DNA from: Deltaproteobacteria bacterium HGW-Deltaproteobacteria-6
GTDB taxonomy: Bacteria > Desulfobacterota > Syntrophia > Syntrophales > Smithellaceae
Length of the DNA stretch: 64,000 nt
Direction of reading: 5' to 3'
Assembly (NCBI GenBank): GCA_002840435.1
Contig: PHAT01000004.1
Span: 1 to 64,000, forward strand
Part shown: one piece after another, positions 36,837 through 45,501 of the stretch
How positions within the stretch are numbered: the stretch's first letter is position 1
Layout of the letters: each line of letters opens with the position of its first letter
Position numbers and translations under genes: made by a program
The notes under the pieces: generated by a model
What the model was told of the DNA's origin: nothing
The model's database searches: none
Seen by the model: only the letters and a program-made list of their open reading frames with translations

Positions 36837-37057
36837 TGCGTATCGTTATGCGCAATCCGCGAGTCAACATTCGCAGTCTGACCGGAGATGGACAGACTGC
36901 GAACCATTCCATGCATTCTCCAACATCCGGATTCCTTACCGGCCCCGCTCTCCGAAAAATAAAGATGGTATCGACACGCTTGAAAAAAACTATCGCAAAA
37001 ACCGGTTGAAACCGGAGCGGATTTATGCGAGAAACGGCATAAATCAAGTAAATCAAA
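36837..37057. other. Spacer with two hairpins upstream of the 749-aa gene
   Basis: One inverted repeat CGCAGTCTG/CAGACTGCG lies at about 36873-36902. A second, GATTTATGC/GCATAAATC (37020-37028 and 37037-37045), ends 12 bases before the start codon of the next gene, where a Shine-Dalgarno sequence would be expected but none is seen. The second hairpin could control translation. Confidence 0.45.
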
Positions 37058-39307
37058 ATGGCGGATAATAACATGATCGTTAACGCCCTGCTGAATGTAT
37101 TCCCCACCGTTAAGAGTTTTTATGACTTCAAGGAAAACGATCGGGAGATTTCCCGCCGCGCCATGCCCGGCGTTATCAAATACGCCTTCAACCGCGGCAT
37201 TATTGAAACCAATACCGAAGCGGCCTTTGTGGCGTTTCTGGAAAAAAACTGCAAACCCGACGACGAACGTAAACTTCCTGTGGGTTTAACCTTTTCGGAT
37301 GTTCTGGAAAAAATGGCGGGGAATTTATCCGTCAACGCCCTGATCGCACAGCTGGAAGTCACCGCAAGAGAGCTTTCCCTGCCTGAAATTCAGGCCCCCA
37401 TGATCACTCGGCTCAAGCAAAGATTCCTGATCAATACGCCTAAAAAGCGCGCGCTGCTGAGGATTCTGGCCTTCAAGCTGGCGCAGAAACATCCGGATTT
37501 AAACTGGCATTACGAACTGCTTTTACAGCTGCCGGAAAGTTCGGAGAACATAGCTGAAAACCATCAGGAAACAGCCGGGGTAACCATCACCTTCCATTTG
37601 CAGGGCCAGGGAGACATTATCGTCCCCGCGGACGTGGCCTGGCTGAAAAATGAACTTTCCGATTGCATCGAATATCTGCGTCTGGAAAACCATCTGCATA
37701 AAAAAGTTATTGAAACGATCGGCGCGACGACCTTTAATTTAAGGACGCCCAAGAAACCGGGGGCGCTGGATGAACCCAGGCTCTATAACGAGGCCATCCG
37801 TAATGTCATCGCCATCGCCCATCAGATGGCCGCCCGCTGGCTGCTTTACGCCGCAAGCAGCCCCCAGAAGAAACTGATCATCATCATTTACACGGGCCTG
37901 ATGGCGGATTCCAATCCAACCATCCAGCGGATTCTGGAAATCCGCCTGAACGCCGAATCCGGCATTTATCTGACCGATTTTGCCCATCTGTGCGCTCTTT
38001 TCGCGTCGGTCAAGGCCGGCTTTGAACTCTATTCGAAAAATACCCACCGGGCAACGGATTACAACGGCGACATCTGGTCCATCAATCATTTTTTATCTTA
38101 CGGCTATTATGATTATATCCCGTGTCTGCTCACGGAAAAAATGCTGCCCCGATCCACAACAGAATCTTCTTATGATGATTTCAAACGGGTGCTGTATTTC
38201 CCGGAGCATGCGGGCCATAGCTCTTTTGGCGCCATTACGGCCATGCATCGCTTCCCGCAAAGCGCTCTTCTGTTGACCGAAATCGCCAAAGTCCTGCACG
38301 CCCGGCAAATGCCTTTTGAAGCGGACAAAGTACTGGCCAATCTGCTGCTTTCCACGCCGTTCAACCTGTCGGCCAGATTAATGCGCATGCTGATCAACTC
38401 GAACATTGCTCAACGGCAGTCCGATTTTCTTTCCATGCAGATGGCCTTCGAACGCGCAGAAGCCGAAGGAGATTTCATTGTAAGTTATTGCAAACCGGAA
38501 AGTGATATCTGGCATGAAATCGGCGTGCTTCATTTCATCAGAGCCATGGAATATTTAAAATACCTTCGCGGAAACAATCCGGCGGTAAAAGCAAACAGGC
38601 GGGAGACGGACCTGACGGCTCAACTGGTAAAAGCCAAAGAGGCTTTTCTGAAAAGCATGACCGTTTCGGCGACGGGCAGAGCCCTGAATTCCCTTTACAT
38701 GTTCGCTTACACCCTTTGTCTGATGGAATTGCTGCAGGCGGAGACAAAACCGGCCGGCAAAAACAAAAAAACGCCGAAAGCCGGAGTCCGCACCATCTTC
38801 AAAGACATCAGCATGCGGGTATTCCGCAACATCGGCTGGTTGAGGGATGAGCCGCAGATGGCTGACCATCCACCGGAAGAAGCCTTTCAATCCTTATTGC
38901 TCACGCTCAATCTGCTCATCGCCCACTATGAAAACCTGGTGCTGTGCAGAAGCAACATCCCTTTCATGAAATACATGTTCGCTCTCATTATGTGGGATTT
39001 TGCCCCCGGCATCACACCGCAAATCTGCCGGTTGGCGCTGGACTGGTTAAAGAAAGCCCGCAAGGATGCCGAAAAGCTCATCGCCGACAATATTTCCGTT
39101 TATCACGTGGCCTGCGGCAATATCAGCGCGGACAAGTTCCTGCTGCATCTTCAGGACACCATCGATATGATTTACCGGCGCGTCACGGATGACGACTTAA
39201 AGCAGGGAAATCATTCTCCGCTTCTGCAGAAAAAACTCAAAGAATTATCCGGCATCAAACTCATGCTGCTGGAATTGGACCGCACTCATCACACATCGAT
39301 CACGTGA
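37058..39307 (+). CDS. Large hypothetical protein (749 aa), helical, cytoplasmic
   Basis: I do not recognise a family. The protein has no signal peptide or TM segment and appears almost entirely alpha-helical, with regularly spaced hydrophobic positions. The stretch from about residue 380 to 740 (FEADKVLANLLLSTPFNLSA..., LHFIRAMEYLKYLRGNN, ALDWLKKARKDAEKLI) resembles a solenoid of TPR-like helices. A Lys/Pro-rich linker (KPAGKNKKTPKAG) lies near 570. The start is an ATG without a clear ribosome binding site, directly behind a 9-bp hairpin; another ATG is five codons in. The coding statistics look normal for the genome and the gene ends at a strong terminator region. It stands alone between the island remnants and the leftward small genes. 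Function unknown; a scaffolding role is possible. Confidence 0.8.
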   Translation: MADNNMIVNALLNVFPTVKSFYDFKENDREISRRAMPGVIKYAFNRGIIETNTEAAFVAFLEKNCKPDDERKLPVGLTFSDVLEKMAGNLSVNALIAQLEVTARELSLPEIQAPMITRLKQRFLINTPKKRALLRILAFKLAQKHPDLNWHYELLLQLPESSENIAENHQETAGVTITFHLQGQGDIIVPADVAWLKNELSDCIEYLRLENHLHKKVIETIGATTFNLRTPKKPGALDEPRLYNEAIRNVIAIAHQMAARWLLYAASSPQKKLIIIIYTGLMADSNPTIQRILEIRLNAESGIYLTDFAHLCALFASVKAGFELYSKNTHRATDYNGDIWSINHFLSYGYYDYIPCLLTEKMLPRSTTESSYDDFKRVLYFPEHAGHSSFGAITAMHRFPQSALLLTEIAKVLHARQMPFEADKVLANLLLSTPFNLSARLMRMLINSNIAQRQSDFLSMQMAFERAEAEGDFIVSYCKPESDIWHEIGVLHFIRAMEYLKYLRGNNPAVKANRRETDLTAQLVKAKEAFLKSMTVSATGRALNSLYMFAYTLCLMELLQAETKPAGKNKKTPKAGVRTIFKDISMRVFRNIGWLRDEPQMADHPPEEAFQSLLLTLNLLIAHYENLVLCRSNIPFMKYMFALIMWDFAPGITPQICRLALDWLKKARKDAEKLIADNISVYHVACGNISADKFLLHLQDTIDMIYRRVTDDDLKQGNHSPLLQKKLKELSGIKLMLLELDRTHHTSIT

Positions 39308-39315
39308 TGCCCCTG

Positions 39316-39361
39316 AAAAATAAAAAAGCGGCGCCTCCCGCCTTTCGAATGGGAAGCGCCG
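39316..39361 (-). terminator. Terminator between convergent genes
   Basis: GC-rich stem (39329-39339 with 39351-39361) with a long A-run on its left, i.e. a T-run on the minus strand. It ends the leftward transcript of the small exported protein and may also stop the rightward 749-aa gene. Confidence 0.85.
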
Positions 39362-39381
39362 TCCGATCTTCATCATGTTTT

Positions 39382-39666
39382 TTATTTCTTCTTTTTGGCG
39401 TCCGCTTTCTTATCGGCTTTCACATCCACCGTCACCGCCGTCATCGTGTATTCAATGGTAACCTTGGAACCGACTTTTAAATCACCGGTGACCTTCGTTG
39501 CGGCACTCTTGGCCACTTCCCATTTGTCCTTGCCTTTCTCGACCACAATCACATCCCCTTTAATCTCCAGAACCGGTCCGGTTACCTGGTAGGTTTTGGG
39601 TCCCGCGGCAAAGGCCATGGTGGCAACAAACATAAACGCACATACTAAAATCAAAACTTTTTTCAT
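39382..39666 (-). CDS. Small exported protein, beta-rich with Lys-rich tail
   Basis: 94 residues: signal peptide (1-21, MKKVLILVCAFMFVATMAFA), then about 60 residues of alternating strands (YQVTGPVLEIKGDVIVVEK, KWEVAKSAATKVTGDLKVG, KVTIEYTMTAVTVDVK) and a tail of Lys/Ala. The strand pattern resembles small OB-fold-like periplasmic proteins with a domain of unknown function common in Desulfobacterota. I start at the ATG at 39666, with GGAGG 9 bases upstream; an 11-residue longer frame has no ribosome binding site. Function unknown. Confidence 0.72.
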   Translation of the reverse strand: MKKVLILVCAFMFVATMAFAAGPKTYQVTGPVLEIKGDVIVVEKGKDKWEVAKSAATKVTGDLKVGSKVTIEYTMTAVTVDVKADKKADAKKKK

Positions 39667-39702
39667 AAATACAATCCTCCCTTTCAGTTTAGAGTTCACA
39701 AC

Positions 39703-39786
39703 ATTCAGGGGCCGTTAAAAAGCAACTGTTACATGCTGCCTGTTTCGTTCCGGCCCCTTATGCCGGTTATGACATTAAAATGTCAC
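39703..39786 (-). repeat. Dispersed hairpin element, copy A
   Basis: On the minus strand a block of 22 bases (39751-39772) matches 44116-44137 at 21 positions. The element has 8-bp inverted arms AGGGGCCG (39707-39714) and CGGCCCCT (39751-39758) with 36 bases between. Similarity with copy B extends on the outer side over about 15 further bases. It lies in the spacer between the tandem HhH gene and the small exported protein gene. Confidence 0.75.
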
Positions 39787-39807
39787 AGTTATTAATTGAA
39801 TAACTGC

Positions 39808-40461
39808 TTATTTAACAACGATAAAGTCTTTGATAGCATCAAAAGTCTTGCCTTTGACGCCTTTGACTTTCATAACATCTTCAACGGTCTTGTATGGTCT
39901 GCCGTCAATAATGGCTTTCGCCTTTACGGGGCCTATCTCGGGAAGTTTCTCGATGGTTGCCTGATCGGCCGTGTTTATATTAATTTTCGTGCCCGGGGCA
40001 AGTTTTGCCGCGGCGGCCGGTTTAGACGCCGCCTTGACCTCTTTTGCCGCCTTGGCGCTTTCCGGCGCGGCAGATGCCGCAGCGGCTGCCTTGACCGGCG
40101 TTTTCACCGCCGCCGTTGCCGCGGGAGCGGCCTGTACCTTGCCGACGGTAACAAAAGGCTTTATGCTTTCAATGGCCTTGAGTTTGAGTCCGGCTTTGGA
40201 AAGTTCATCGACGGATTTGTATGGACGGCCGGCAATGATCTTTTTTGCCGTGGCCGGACCGACGCCCTTGACATCCTCCAATTCTTTTTGAGTCGCGCTG
40301 TTGAGGTCGACCGGAGCGGCAATACTCTTTTGTGCATCAGCTTTCCTGGCAGCCGCAGCCGGAGCCGCCCACAGTCCTACAACCATGACGGCGCACATCA
40401 TCAACGTAAAAGACATTAAGCCATGGTTCTTCAACAACATGAAACATGATTTTTTCGCCAT
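39808..40461 (-). CDS. Exported ComEA-like protein with two helix-hairpin-helix domains
   Basis: 217 residues. Signal peptide (about 1-38, ending AAPAAAA). First HhH module at about 48-105 (VDLNSATQKELEDVKGVGPA, TAKKIIAGRPYKSVDEL), an Ala/Lys/Pro linker (about 108-155), then a second HhH module (KININTADQATIEKLPEIGP, VKAKAIIDGRPYKTVEDV). Each is the ComEA-type domain (LNxAxxxEL..lpGIG...A..I), which binds DNA without sequence preference. ComEA is the periplasmic DNA receptor for transformation and usually has one such module. No other competence genes are nearby. AAAGGAGG precedes the ATG. Confidence 0.85.
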   Translation of the reverse strand: MAKKSCFMLLKNHGLMSFTLMMCAVMVVGLWAAPAAAARKADAQKSIAAPVDLNSATQKELEDVKGVGPATAKKIIAGRPYKSVDELSKAGLKLKAIESIKPFVTVGKVQAAPAATAAVKTPVKAAAAASAAPESAKAAKEVKAASKPAAAAKLAPGTKININTADQATIEKLPEIGPVKAKAIIDGRPYKTVEDVMKVKGVKGKTFDAIKDFIVVK

Positions 40462-40627
40462 AATACCTCCTTTTAATTAAAATTTTGCAGACGACGCATT
40501 ACAGATGGATTTCTACCAGAGTCATCATACCTTGTCAAAGTGAATTCTGAAGAGGAAAAAGCCGCGAAACGGCTTGACTCTATTTGCTTTTCCGGATAAT
40601 TTAACGCTATAAAAAAGCTGGCAGGCC

Positions 40628-40885
40628 ATGGACAAAAAACAAAAACTTCATTTAGACTATCCGTGTTTATGGATTTATAAAATTATCGGCACGGATCAAA
40701 ACGAAATGAAAAGCGCTGTTTCTGAAATTATCCGGGATCGTCAATGCAGGATATCCCTGTCGCGTCAAAGTGACACGGCCAGATATTTTTCGCTGAATGT
40801 GGAACTGACCGTGGAGAGTGAGGCCCATCGGACGGATTTATATGAAGCGTTGAAAGCCCACCGGGCCATCAAACTGGTTCTTTAA
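40628..40885 (+). CDS. DUF493 (YbeD-like) family protein
   Basis: 85-residue ferredoxin-like-fold protein. LDYPCLWIYKIIGTDQNEM and the ending YEALKAHRAIKLVL match the DUF493 family, found near lipoate biosynthesis genes in some bacteria and thought to be regulatory. It is a lone rightward gene in a leftward region and its stop codon overlaps the end of the convergent PlsY-like gene by 4 bases. Function unproven. Confidence 0.8.
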   Translation: MDKKQKLHLDYPCLWIYKIIGTDQNEMKSAVSEIIRDRQCRISLSRQSDTARYFSLNVELTVESEAHRTDLYEALKAHRAIKLVL

Positions 40886-41478
40886 CTTTGTTCATCCTGC
40901 CCTTCCGCCTGCTTGTCTTTCGCGTATTGCGTCATATTGCTTCCGTGATTAACAAAAATCAGCACAAAGGTTGCCAGAGCGCCCAGGGTGGCGGACAACG
41001 ACCATTGAAAAGGCGCGGCATTTCCCACGGACAGTGTGGCCGCCATAAATAATGACGCAATAAACGGCGTTCGTTTCACCCAGTAAACGGAAACCCAGAT
41101 AATAGCGGCAAGCAGTGTCGCCCAGGGGGCGACAAGCAGCGTAAATCCCAGATAGTTGGCCACGCCTTTGCCGCCGCGAAATCCATGAAAACAGGGAAAG
41201 CTGTTTCCCAAAACCAGAAAAAAAGCAGCCCAGGCCAGCCACTCGCCATGGATGAAATGCATGGCCACGGCCGCCACAGCCAGCGCCCGCCCGATATCCA
41301 GAGTGAAAACCAGCACCGCCCACAGCATACCCGCCTGCCTGTAAACATTGGTCGTCCCGGCGTTGCCGCTGAAACTCAGGCGGGGATCAGCAAGGCCTGC
41401 AATTTTGAAAAAGAGGATCGCAAAATTGACGGACCCGGCCAGATACGCCAGTAGGCAGATCAAAAGAGCTTTTTCCAT
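40882..41478 (-). CDS. plsY: PlsY-like glycerol-3-phosphate acyltransferase
   Basis: 198 residues with five or six TM segments. The PlsY motifs are recognisable but altered: SGNAGTTNVYRQAG (usual GSGNxGATNxxR), and GNSFPCFHGFRGGKGVANYLG (usual GHxFPxFxxFxGGKGVAT). PlsY moves an acyl group from acyl phosphate to glycerol 3-phosphate, the first step of phospholipid synthesis. As the last gene of a specialised acyl-chain cluster, it may load the special chain onto a lipid. The start at 41478 has GGAAGGG upstream and lies inside the end of the PKS-type dehydratase gene (19-base overlap), so the genes are coupled. Whether the housekeeping plsY is elsewhere cannot be seen. Confidence 0.75.
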   Translation of the reverse strand: MEKALLICLLAYLAGSVNFAILFFKIAGLADPRLSFSGNAGTTNVYRQAGMLWAVLVFTLDIGRALAVAAVAMHFIHGEWLAWAAFFLVLGNSFPCFHGFRGGKGVANYLGFTLLVAPWATLLAAIIWVSVYWVKRTPFIASLFMAATLSVGNAAPFQWSLSATLGALATFVLIFVNHGSNMTQYAKDKQAEGQDEQS

Positions 41479-42311
41479 GTCCCTTCCTTCAACCACCCGG
41501 GCGGCCGCATGCGTCCATGAGTCACGTCGCGCATGCGCAAACCGCTGATGCTTTCGTGCATTATACCATTCTGGTCAAAAATCCAGGCATCAAATATCAA
41601 AGACTCGCGACAGACATCCACCGGCGCAATCCGAGCCAGATAGGACGCTCCTTTTTTTGCAGGCAGATGAATAATCCGCTGATCGATGCCGACCGGAAAA
41701 GGAACGATATTCGTAAACCGCTGCCCCCAGACACAGGCCGCATGCATCACGGCGTCCAGCACAAAGGGAGACCCCAGCAGCCGGTCGCAGGCCTCGCCGC
41801 TGCCGCCCGCAATATCCGCCAGCGCGCCATCCGGCGATACCGCAAGATCTCCGATGATGTTCTGATAGGATGGACCAAAAGGAATCAGCTCACGATAGAT
41901 CGAGGCGGCGGGGACATGAATACACTCACCCGCCAGTTTCCGGGCATCCCGATAAGATAATGACGGCCCGGGCAGAACTTTCTTCTGGATAAAAGTCACC
42001 CGCGCGTGTTCCAGAGTGCGTCTCATTGCACCGTTATTTATTTTTACGGAGGTTAAAAGCGAAGCACGGATATCTTCCCCGGTAAACTCCACTTCGACTT
42101 GCGCATCCTGATGGTCGGCAGACCCGAGGGTTAACATCCGCGGAAATTTTGCCTGAGCAAGCATTCGGAGGCCGGTTTGCGGAAAATGGCTGTTCACGGC
42201 GCAAGCCAGAGTAATCATGGCCTCCACCGCGGGTAAAACGATCTTTCCTTCAAAACAATGATCCCGCAAATACGGTCTGATTTCCAGCGTAAAAGGAAAG
42301 CGGTTTTTCAT
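41460..42311 (-). CDS. Stand-alone polyketide-synthase-type dehydratase (double hotdog)
   Basis: 283 residues. The N-terminal YLRDHCFEGKIVLPAVEAMI corresponds to the PKS dehydratase motif HPWLxDHxxxGxxxLPGxxxxE. The C-terminal half has SPFVLDAVMHAACVWGQRF, matching the second-hotdog LDxxxQ/H segment that carries the second catalytic residue. Such domains remove water from beta-hydroxyacyl thioesters; a free-standing one suggests action on ACP-bound intermediates of this cluster. I start it at the ATG at 42311, whose ATGA overlaps the thioesterase stop codon; an ATG at 42335 is also in frame. The His position is less typical (DHCFEG), so catalytic competence is likely but unproven. Confidence 0.7.
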   Translation of the reverse strand: MKNRFPFTLEIRPYLRDHCFEGKIVLPAVEAMITLACAVNSHFPQTGLRMLAQAKFPRMLTLGSADHQDAQVEVEFTGEDIRASLLTSVKINNGAMRRTLEHARVTFIQKKVLPGPSLSYRDARKLAGECIHVPAASIYRELIPFGPSYQNIIGDLAVSPDGALADIAGGSGEACDRLLGSPFVLDAVMHAACVWGQRFTNIVPFPVGIDQRIIHLPAKKGASYLARIAPVDVCRESLIFDAWIFDQNGIMHESISGLRMRDVTHGRMRPPGWLKEGTWKKLF

Positions 42312-42793
42312 ATTTTGCCGGGAAAGGTTTGCCATAAATGAACCGTCTTCTTATCCACCGCCACCGGATTGCCCGACGTGTTTGCCGCGCAATGTTTGGT
42401 AAAGCCTGTGCAGACGAGGTATCCCTTTTCCGCGTGCGTGACGACATAGTCAAACTGCAGGCGTACCCGCTCCAGATTCACCGGCCGCGTGTGGATAAAC
42501 ATCAGGTCGTCATAATGCAGCGGTTGATAAAAGGAAATCCCCAGATCGATAATGGGATAAACATAGCCGCTTTCTTCTATTTCCTTGTAGGAGTAGGCCA
42601 CATCGCGCATCAGCGAGGTGCGGCCGAATTCAAAATAACGCAGATAATTGGAATGGTAGACAACCTGCGAACGGTCGGTATCGGCATAAAGCGTGCGATA
42701 GATGGCCCGATGCCAGACGAGCCCGGTGGTTCGATCGCGAACATATTTTTCATTATCCTTATACATCTCCGGCATAAAGGGTTTCGGTTTCAT
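42308..42793 (-). CDS. Hotdog-fold acyl thioesterase (YbgC/4HBT type)
   Basis: 161 residues. YADTDRSQVVYHSNYLRYFE is the 4HBT/YbgC active-site segment (Asp nucleophile or base, then the VYHxxYxxYFE pattern). Such enzymes hydrolyse acyl-CoA or acyl-ACP. In this cluster it could release the finished chain or edit stalled intermediates. GAGGAG precedes the ATG; the gene begins one base after the upstream ketosynthase stop and overlaps the next start, so the set is strictly coupled. Confidence 0.85.
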   Translation of the reverse strand: MKPKPFMPEMYKDNEKYVRDRTTGLVWHRAIYRTLYADTDRSQVVYHSNYLRYFEFGRTSLMRDVAYSYKEIEESGYVYPIIDLGISFYQPLHYDDLMFIHTRPVNLERVRLQFDYVVTHAEKGYLVCTGFTKHCAANTSGNPVAVDKKTVHLWQTFPGKI

Positions 42794-42794
42794 A

Positions 42795-44060
42795 TCACAC
42801 TCCTCGGAAGATCACGCAGCAGTTTGTACCGCCGAAGCCAAATGCATTGGACAGCGCAATTTCATATTTTTGTCTGCGGGCGGTATTCGGCACCACATCA
42901 ATATCGGCAAACTCCGGATCGGGAAAATGATTGATCGTCGGCAGAATGATGCCCTGCTTCATGCCTTCAATGGTCAGCGCCGCTTCGATGGCCGCGGTCG
43001 CTCCCAGCGTATGGCCGAGCTGGGATTTGTTCGATGATACGGGAATCTTTTCTATTCCCCTGCCGAAGACTTCGCGCAGGCACTTGACTTCCGTCCGGTC
43101 GCCTTTGGGCGTGGACGTGCCGTGGGCGTTGACATATTGAATATCGGCAGGCTTCAAGCCCGCATCTTCAATGGTTTCCCTGAGTGCCCGGATTATCGTC
43201 ACCGGATTGGGGCTGGTATAATGATGGGCATCGGATGTCCATCCCACGCCCAGCACTTCGGCGCGCGGTGTCAATCCGTGCGCCTTGATCACTTCTTCGG
43301 CCGCCAGAACGACAACGCCCGCGCCTTCCGAAAGAACAAACCCTTTGCGATCGACGCTGAAAGGACGCGATGCTTGTGCATGATGGCTTGCGGCGCGGTC
43401 ATCAGGATGCACCTTGATCGTGGCATTCATATTGGCAAAGCCGTGAATCAGCTCCGGCAGAATCGGCGCATCCGCCCCTCCCGCCAGGACAAAATCGCAA
43501 TCCCCGTCGCGAATCATGCGCGCCCCGATGCCTATTGCGTGATTGCCGGACGCACAGGCGCCCTGCGGCGAAAAAATGGGGCCGGTAAATTTTAAAAGCA
43601 TGCCCGCTTTGCCTGCGGGCAGATTGGCGCATAAATTCGGCAGCAGATAGGGACTCACTCTGAGTGGACCGCGGTGCTCCAGGTCGTGCATGGCAACCCG
43701 GTACGCATCCGATCCGTTAAGCGCCGATCCGATCAGGCACGCCATTCGCGGCGCAATTTGATCATCCATCGTGATGCCCGCGTCAGCCAGCGCGTCCTTG
43801 CAGACCGCCATCGTCAAAATCACAAAAGCCGCGTTCCAGTTATACACTTCCTTGGCGTCCGTGAAATCAAGCGTGAGTGGAAACCAGTCCGGTATCTCGC
43901 CGACGATATCACAGGCTGATTCCACCTTGCAGCGGGTGACCTTGCGAAAACCCGCCTCGCCTTTTATGGCGCGCTGCCAGGTTTTTTCGAATGTGCCACC
44001 CAGCGGGGTGGCCGTGCCGTAGCCCACAACAAATACTCTGCGGTTTTGGGGAGGTTTCAT
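42795..44060 (-). CDS. Beta-ketoacyl-ACP synthase, FabF-like (ketosynthase 1)
   Basis: 421-residue condensing enzyme. Catalytic Cys in SPQGACASGNHAIGIG (about residue 175), His in NAHGTSTPKGD (about 315) and His in SNKSQLGHTLGAT (about 350), the Cys-His-His triad of elongating ketosynthases. The C-terminal NAFGFGGTNCCVIF is standard. It adds two carbons to an ACP-bound chain. It is not adjacent to housekeeping fab genes and differs clearly from the second ketosynthase just upstream, so the two probably act on different steps or form a pair. Confidence 0.92.
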   Translation of the reverse strand: MKPPQNRRVFVVGYGTATPLGGTFEKTWQRAIKGEAGFRKVTRCKVESACDIVGEIPDWFPLTLDFTDAKEVYNWNAAFVILTMAVCKDALADAGITMDDQIAPRMACLIGSALNGSDAYRVAMHDLEHRGPLRVSPYLLPNLCANLPAGKAGMLLKFTGPIFSPQGACASGNHAIGIGARMIRDGDCDFVLAGGADAPILPELIHGFANMNATIKVHPDDRAASHHAQASRPFSVDRKGFVLSEGAGVVVLAAEEVIKAHGLTPRAEVLGVGWTSDAHHYTSPNPVTIIRALRETIEDAGLKPADIQYVNAHGTSTPKGDRTEVKCLREVFGRGIEKIPVSSNKSQLGHTLGATAAIEAALTIEGMKQGIILPTINHFPDPEFADIDVVPNTARRQKYEIALSNAFGFGGTNCCVIFRGV

Positions 44061-44103
44061 AATTTACCCTGTATCCGTTAAGCCGTCGTTCAATAATCAC
44101 TGC

Positions 44104-44199
44104 ATCATTTTGATATCATAACCGGCATCAGGGGCCGTAACATAATAAATGCAACCGTCTTGCCACCCGCATGGGTGGTTATTTCCTAACGGCCCCTAA
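44104..44199 (+). repeat. Dispersed hairpin element, copy B
   Basis: Bases 44116-44137 match the copy A block at 21 of 22 positions in opposite orientation on the chromosome. Arms AGGGGCCG (44130-44137) and CGGCCCCT (44190-44197) are as in copy A; inside lies a second hairpin CCACCC/GGGTGG (44163-44178). The right arm overlaps the stop codon of ketosynthase 2, so the element may form the mRNA 3' structure or an internal processing site of the operon. Confidence 0.75.
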
Positions 44200-45449
44200 G
44201 CGATTCGGCGCAGGATCAGACAGGAATTGCAGCCGCCGAAACCAAACGCATTTTTCAAGACAAATTCCTGTTCTAATGTCCGGGCGCCTTCCGGCACGCA
44301 ATCGATCGTCAGGGCAGAGTCGGGAACATAATTGATCGTCGGCAGCAGGGTATCCCTGAGCATTCCCTCCATGGACAGAATCGTTTCAATAGCAGAAGAG
44401 GCGCCCATCGCATGCCCCAGTTGCGATTTATTAGCGGACGTCGGCGGCACGTCATTTCCGAAAATATTATGAAGGGCCTCCGCTTCCACCTTATCTCCGA
44501 TTTTGGTCGATGTCGCATGGGCATTGACCGCGTCAATATCCTGCGGCTGCAACCCCGCACCCGTGATGGAAAGTTCGATGCACTTCTGCACAGTTGGAAG
44601 ATTCGGCGCCACAAAATGGCTGGCATCCGATGTCATGGCCGAACCCGCCAGTTCAATTTTTGCTTCAAGGCCGTGCGCCCGGGTGAAGTCTTCCGTTGCC
44701 ATGATGATACAGCCCGCCCCTTCAGACACCACAAAACCTCTGCGGTTGACGGAAAAAGGACGGCTGGTTTTTTCGGGAGACTCTTCGGGCTGCCCTTCCT
44801 TAGGACGGTACGCGCCGTTCATCGTTGCAAAACCGGCCAGAATCGGCTCAACCAGCGGAAAATCAACAGCACCGGCAATCACCACATCCGCCAGATTGAG
44901 TTTGAGCATCATGTCGCCGATAATCATGGACGTAACGCCGGTAGCGCAGGCCGTAATCGTGGAACTGATGGGGCCGGTCGCCCCGGTCAGGATGGAAACC
45001 TTGCCGCCTACCATGTTGATGCAGGAATTGGGATTGGCAAAGGGATGCGGCATTTTATTTTCGGCAATCATCTGGCGGTCCGCTTTTAAAACCGCATCCA
45101 GACCGCCGACGGCCGAACTGAAGGTAACGGCCACGCGCGGCGCAATGCCGGATGTAATTTCCAGGCCGCTTCGTTTCAGCGCCCGATGAGCCACCAGAAG
45201 CGCATGTTTAAAAATGGGAGATGTCCAGTGCGCCATCTCCCGCGGCTGCAGAAACGGATAAGGTTTGACATCGATGTCATCCACCTGACCCGCCACACGC
45301 ACAGGAAAAACCGGGGACAAAGGGAAACGGGTCAGAAGCCCGACGCCGCAATCCCCGCGCACGGCGCGCCGCCACTGGGTTTCCCAATCCGTTCCTAAAG
45401 AAGAAACGGCGTCATAGCCCAATATGAGTGTTTTCCCCGACACGATCAA
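44196..45449 (-). CDS. Beta-ketoacyl-ACP synthase, FabF-like (ketosynthase 2)
   Basis: 417 residues with the full catalytic set: Cys in SSTITACATGVTSM (about residue 165), His in NAHATSTKIGD (about 307), His in ANKSQLGHAMGAS (about 343), and the end motif NAFGFGGCNSCLIL. It shares the FabF fold with ketosynthase 1 but is a distinct sequence. Start: a TTG at 45449 or, with better spacing from AAAGGGA, the GTG at 45443. It is first in its transcription unit, behind a terminator (45555-45590) and a candidate promoter (45502-45530). Confidence 0.92.
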   Translation of the reverse strand: MIVSGKTLILGYDAVSSLGTDWETQWRRAVRGDCGVGLLTRFPLSPVFPVRVAGQVDDIDVKPYPFLQPREMAHWTSPIFKHALLVAHRALKRSGLEITSGIAPRVAVTFSSAVGGLDAVLKADRQMIAENKMPHPFANPNSCINMVGGKVSILTGATGPISSTITACATGVTSMIIGDMMLKLNLADVVIAGAVDFPLVEPILAGFATMNGAYRPKEGQPEESPEKTSRPFSVNRRGFVVSEGAGCIIMATEDFTRAHGLEAKIELAGSAMTSDASHFVAPNLPTVQKCIELSITGAGLQPQDIDAVNAHATSTKIGDKVEAEALHNIFGNDVPPTSANKSQLGHAMGASSAIETILSMEGMLRDTLLPTINYVPDSALTIDCVPEGARTLEQEFVLKNAFGFGGCNSCLILRRIA

Positions 45450-45501
45450 TTCATCCCTTTCAATCCATCAGCCGTTCCACAGGCATTTTTGATGAAGCGT
45501 C

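Noticed and set aside
45441-45449. Two possible starts for ketosynthase 2
   Set aside because: TTG at 45449 and GTG at 45443 differ by two codons only; not counted as a finding.
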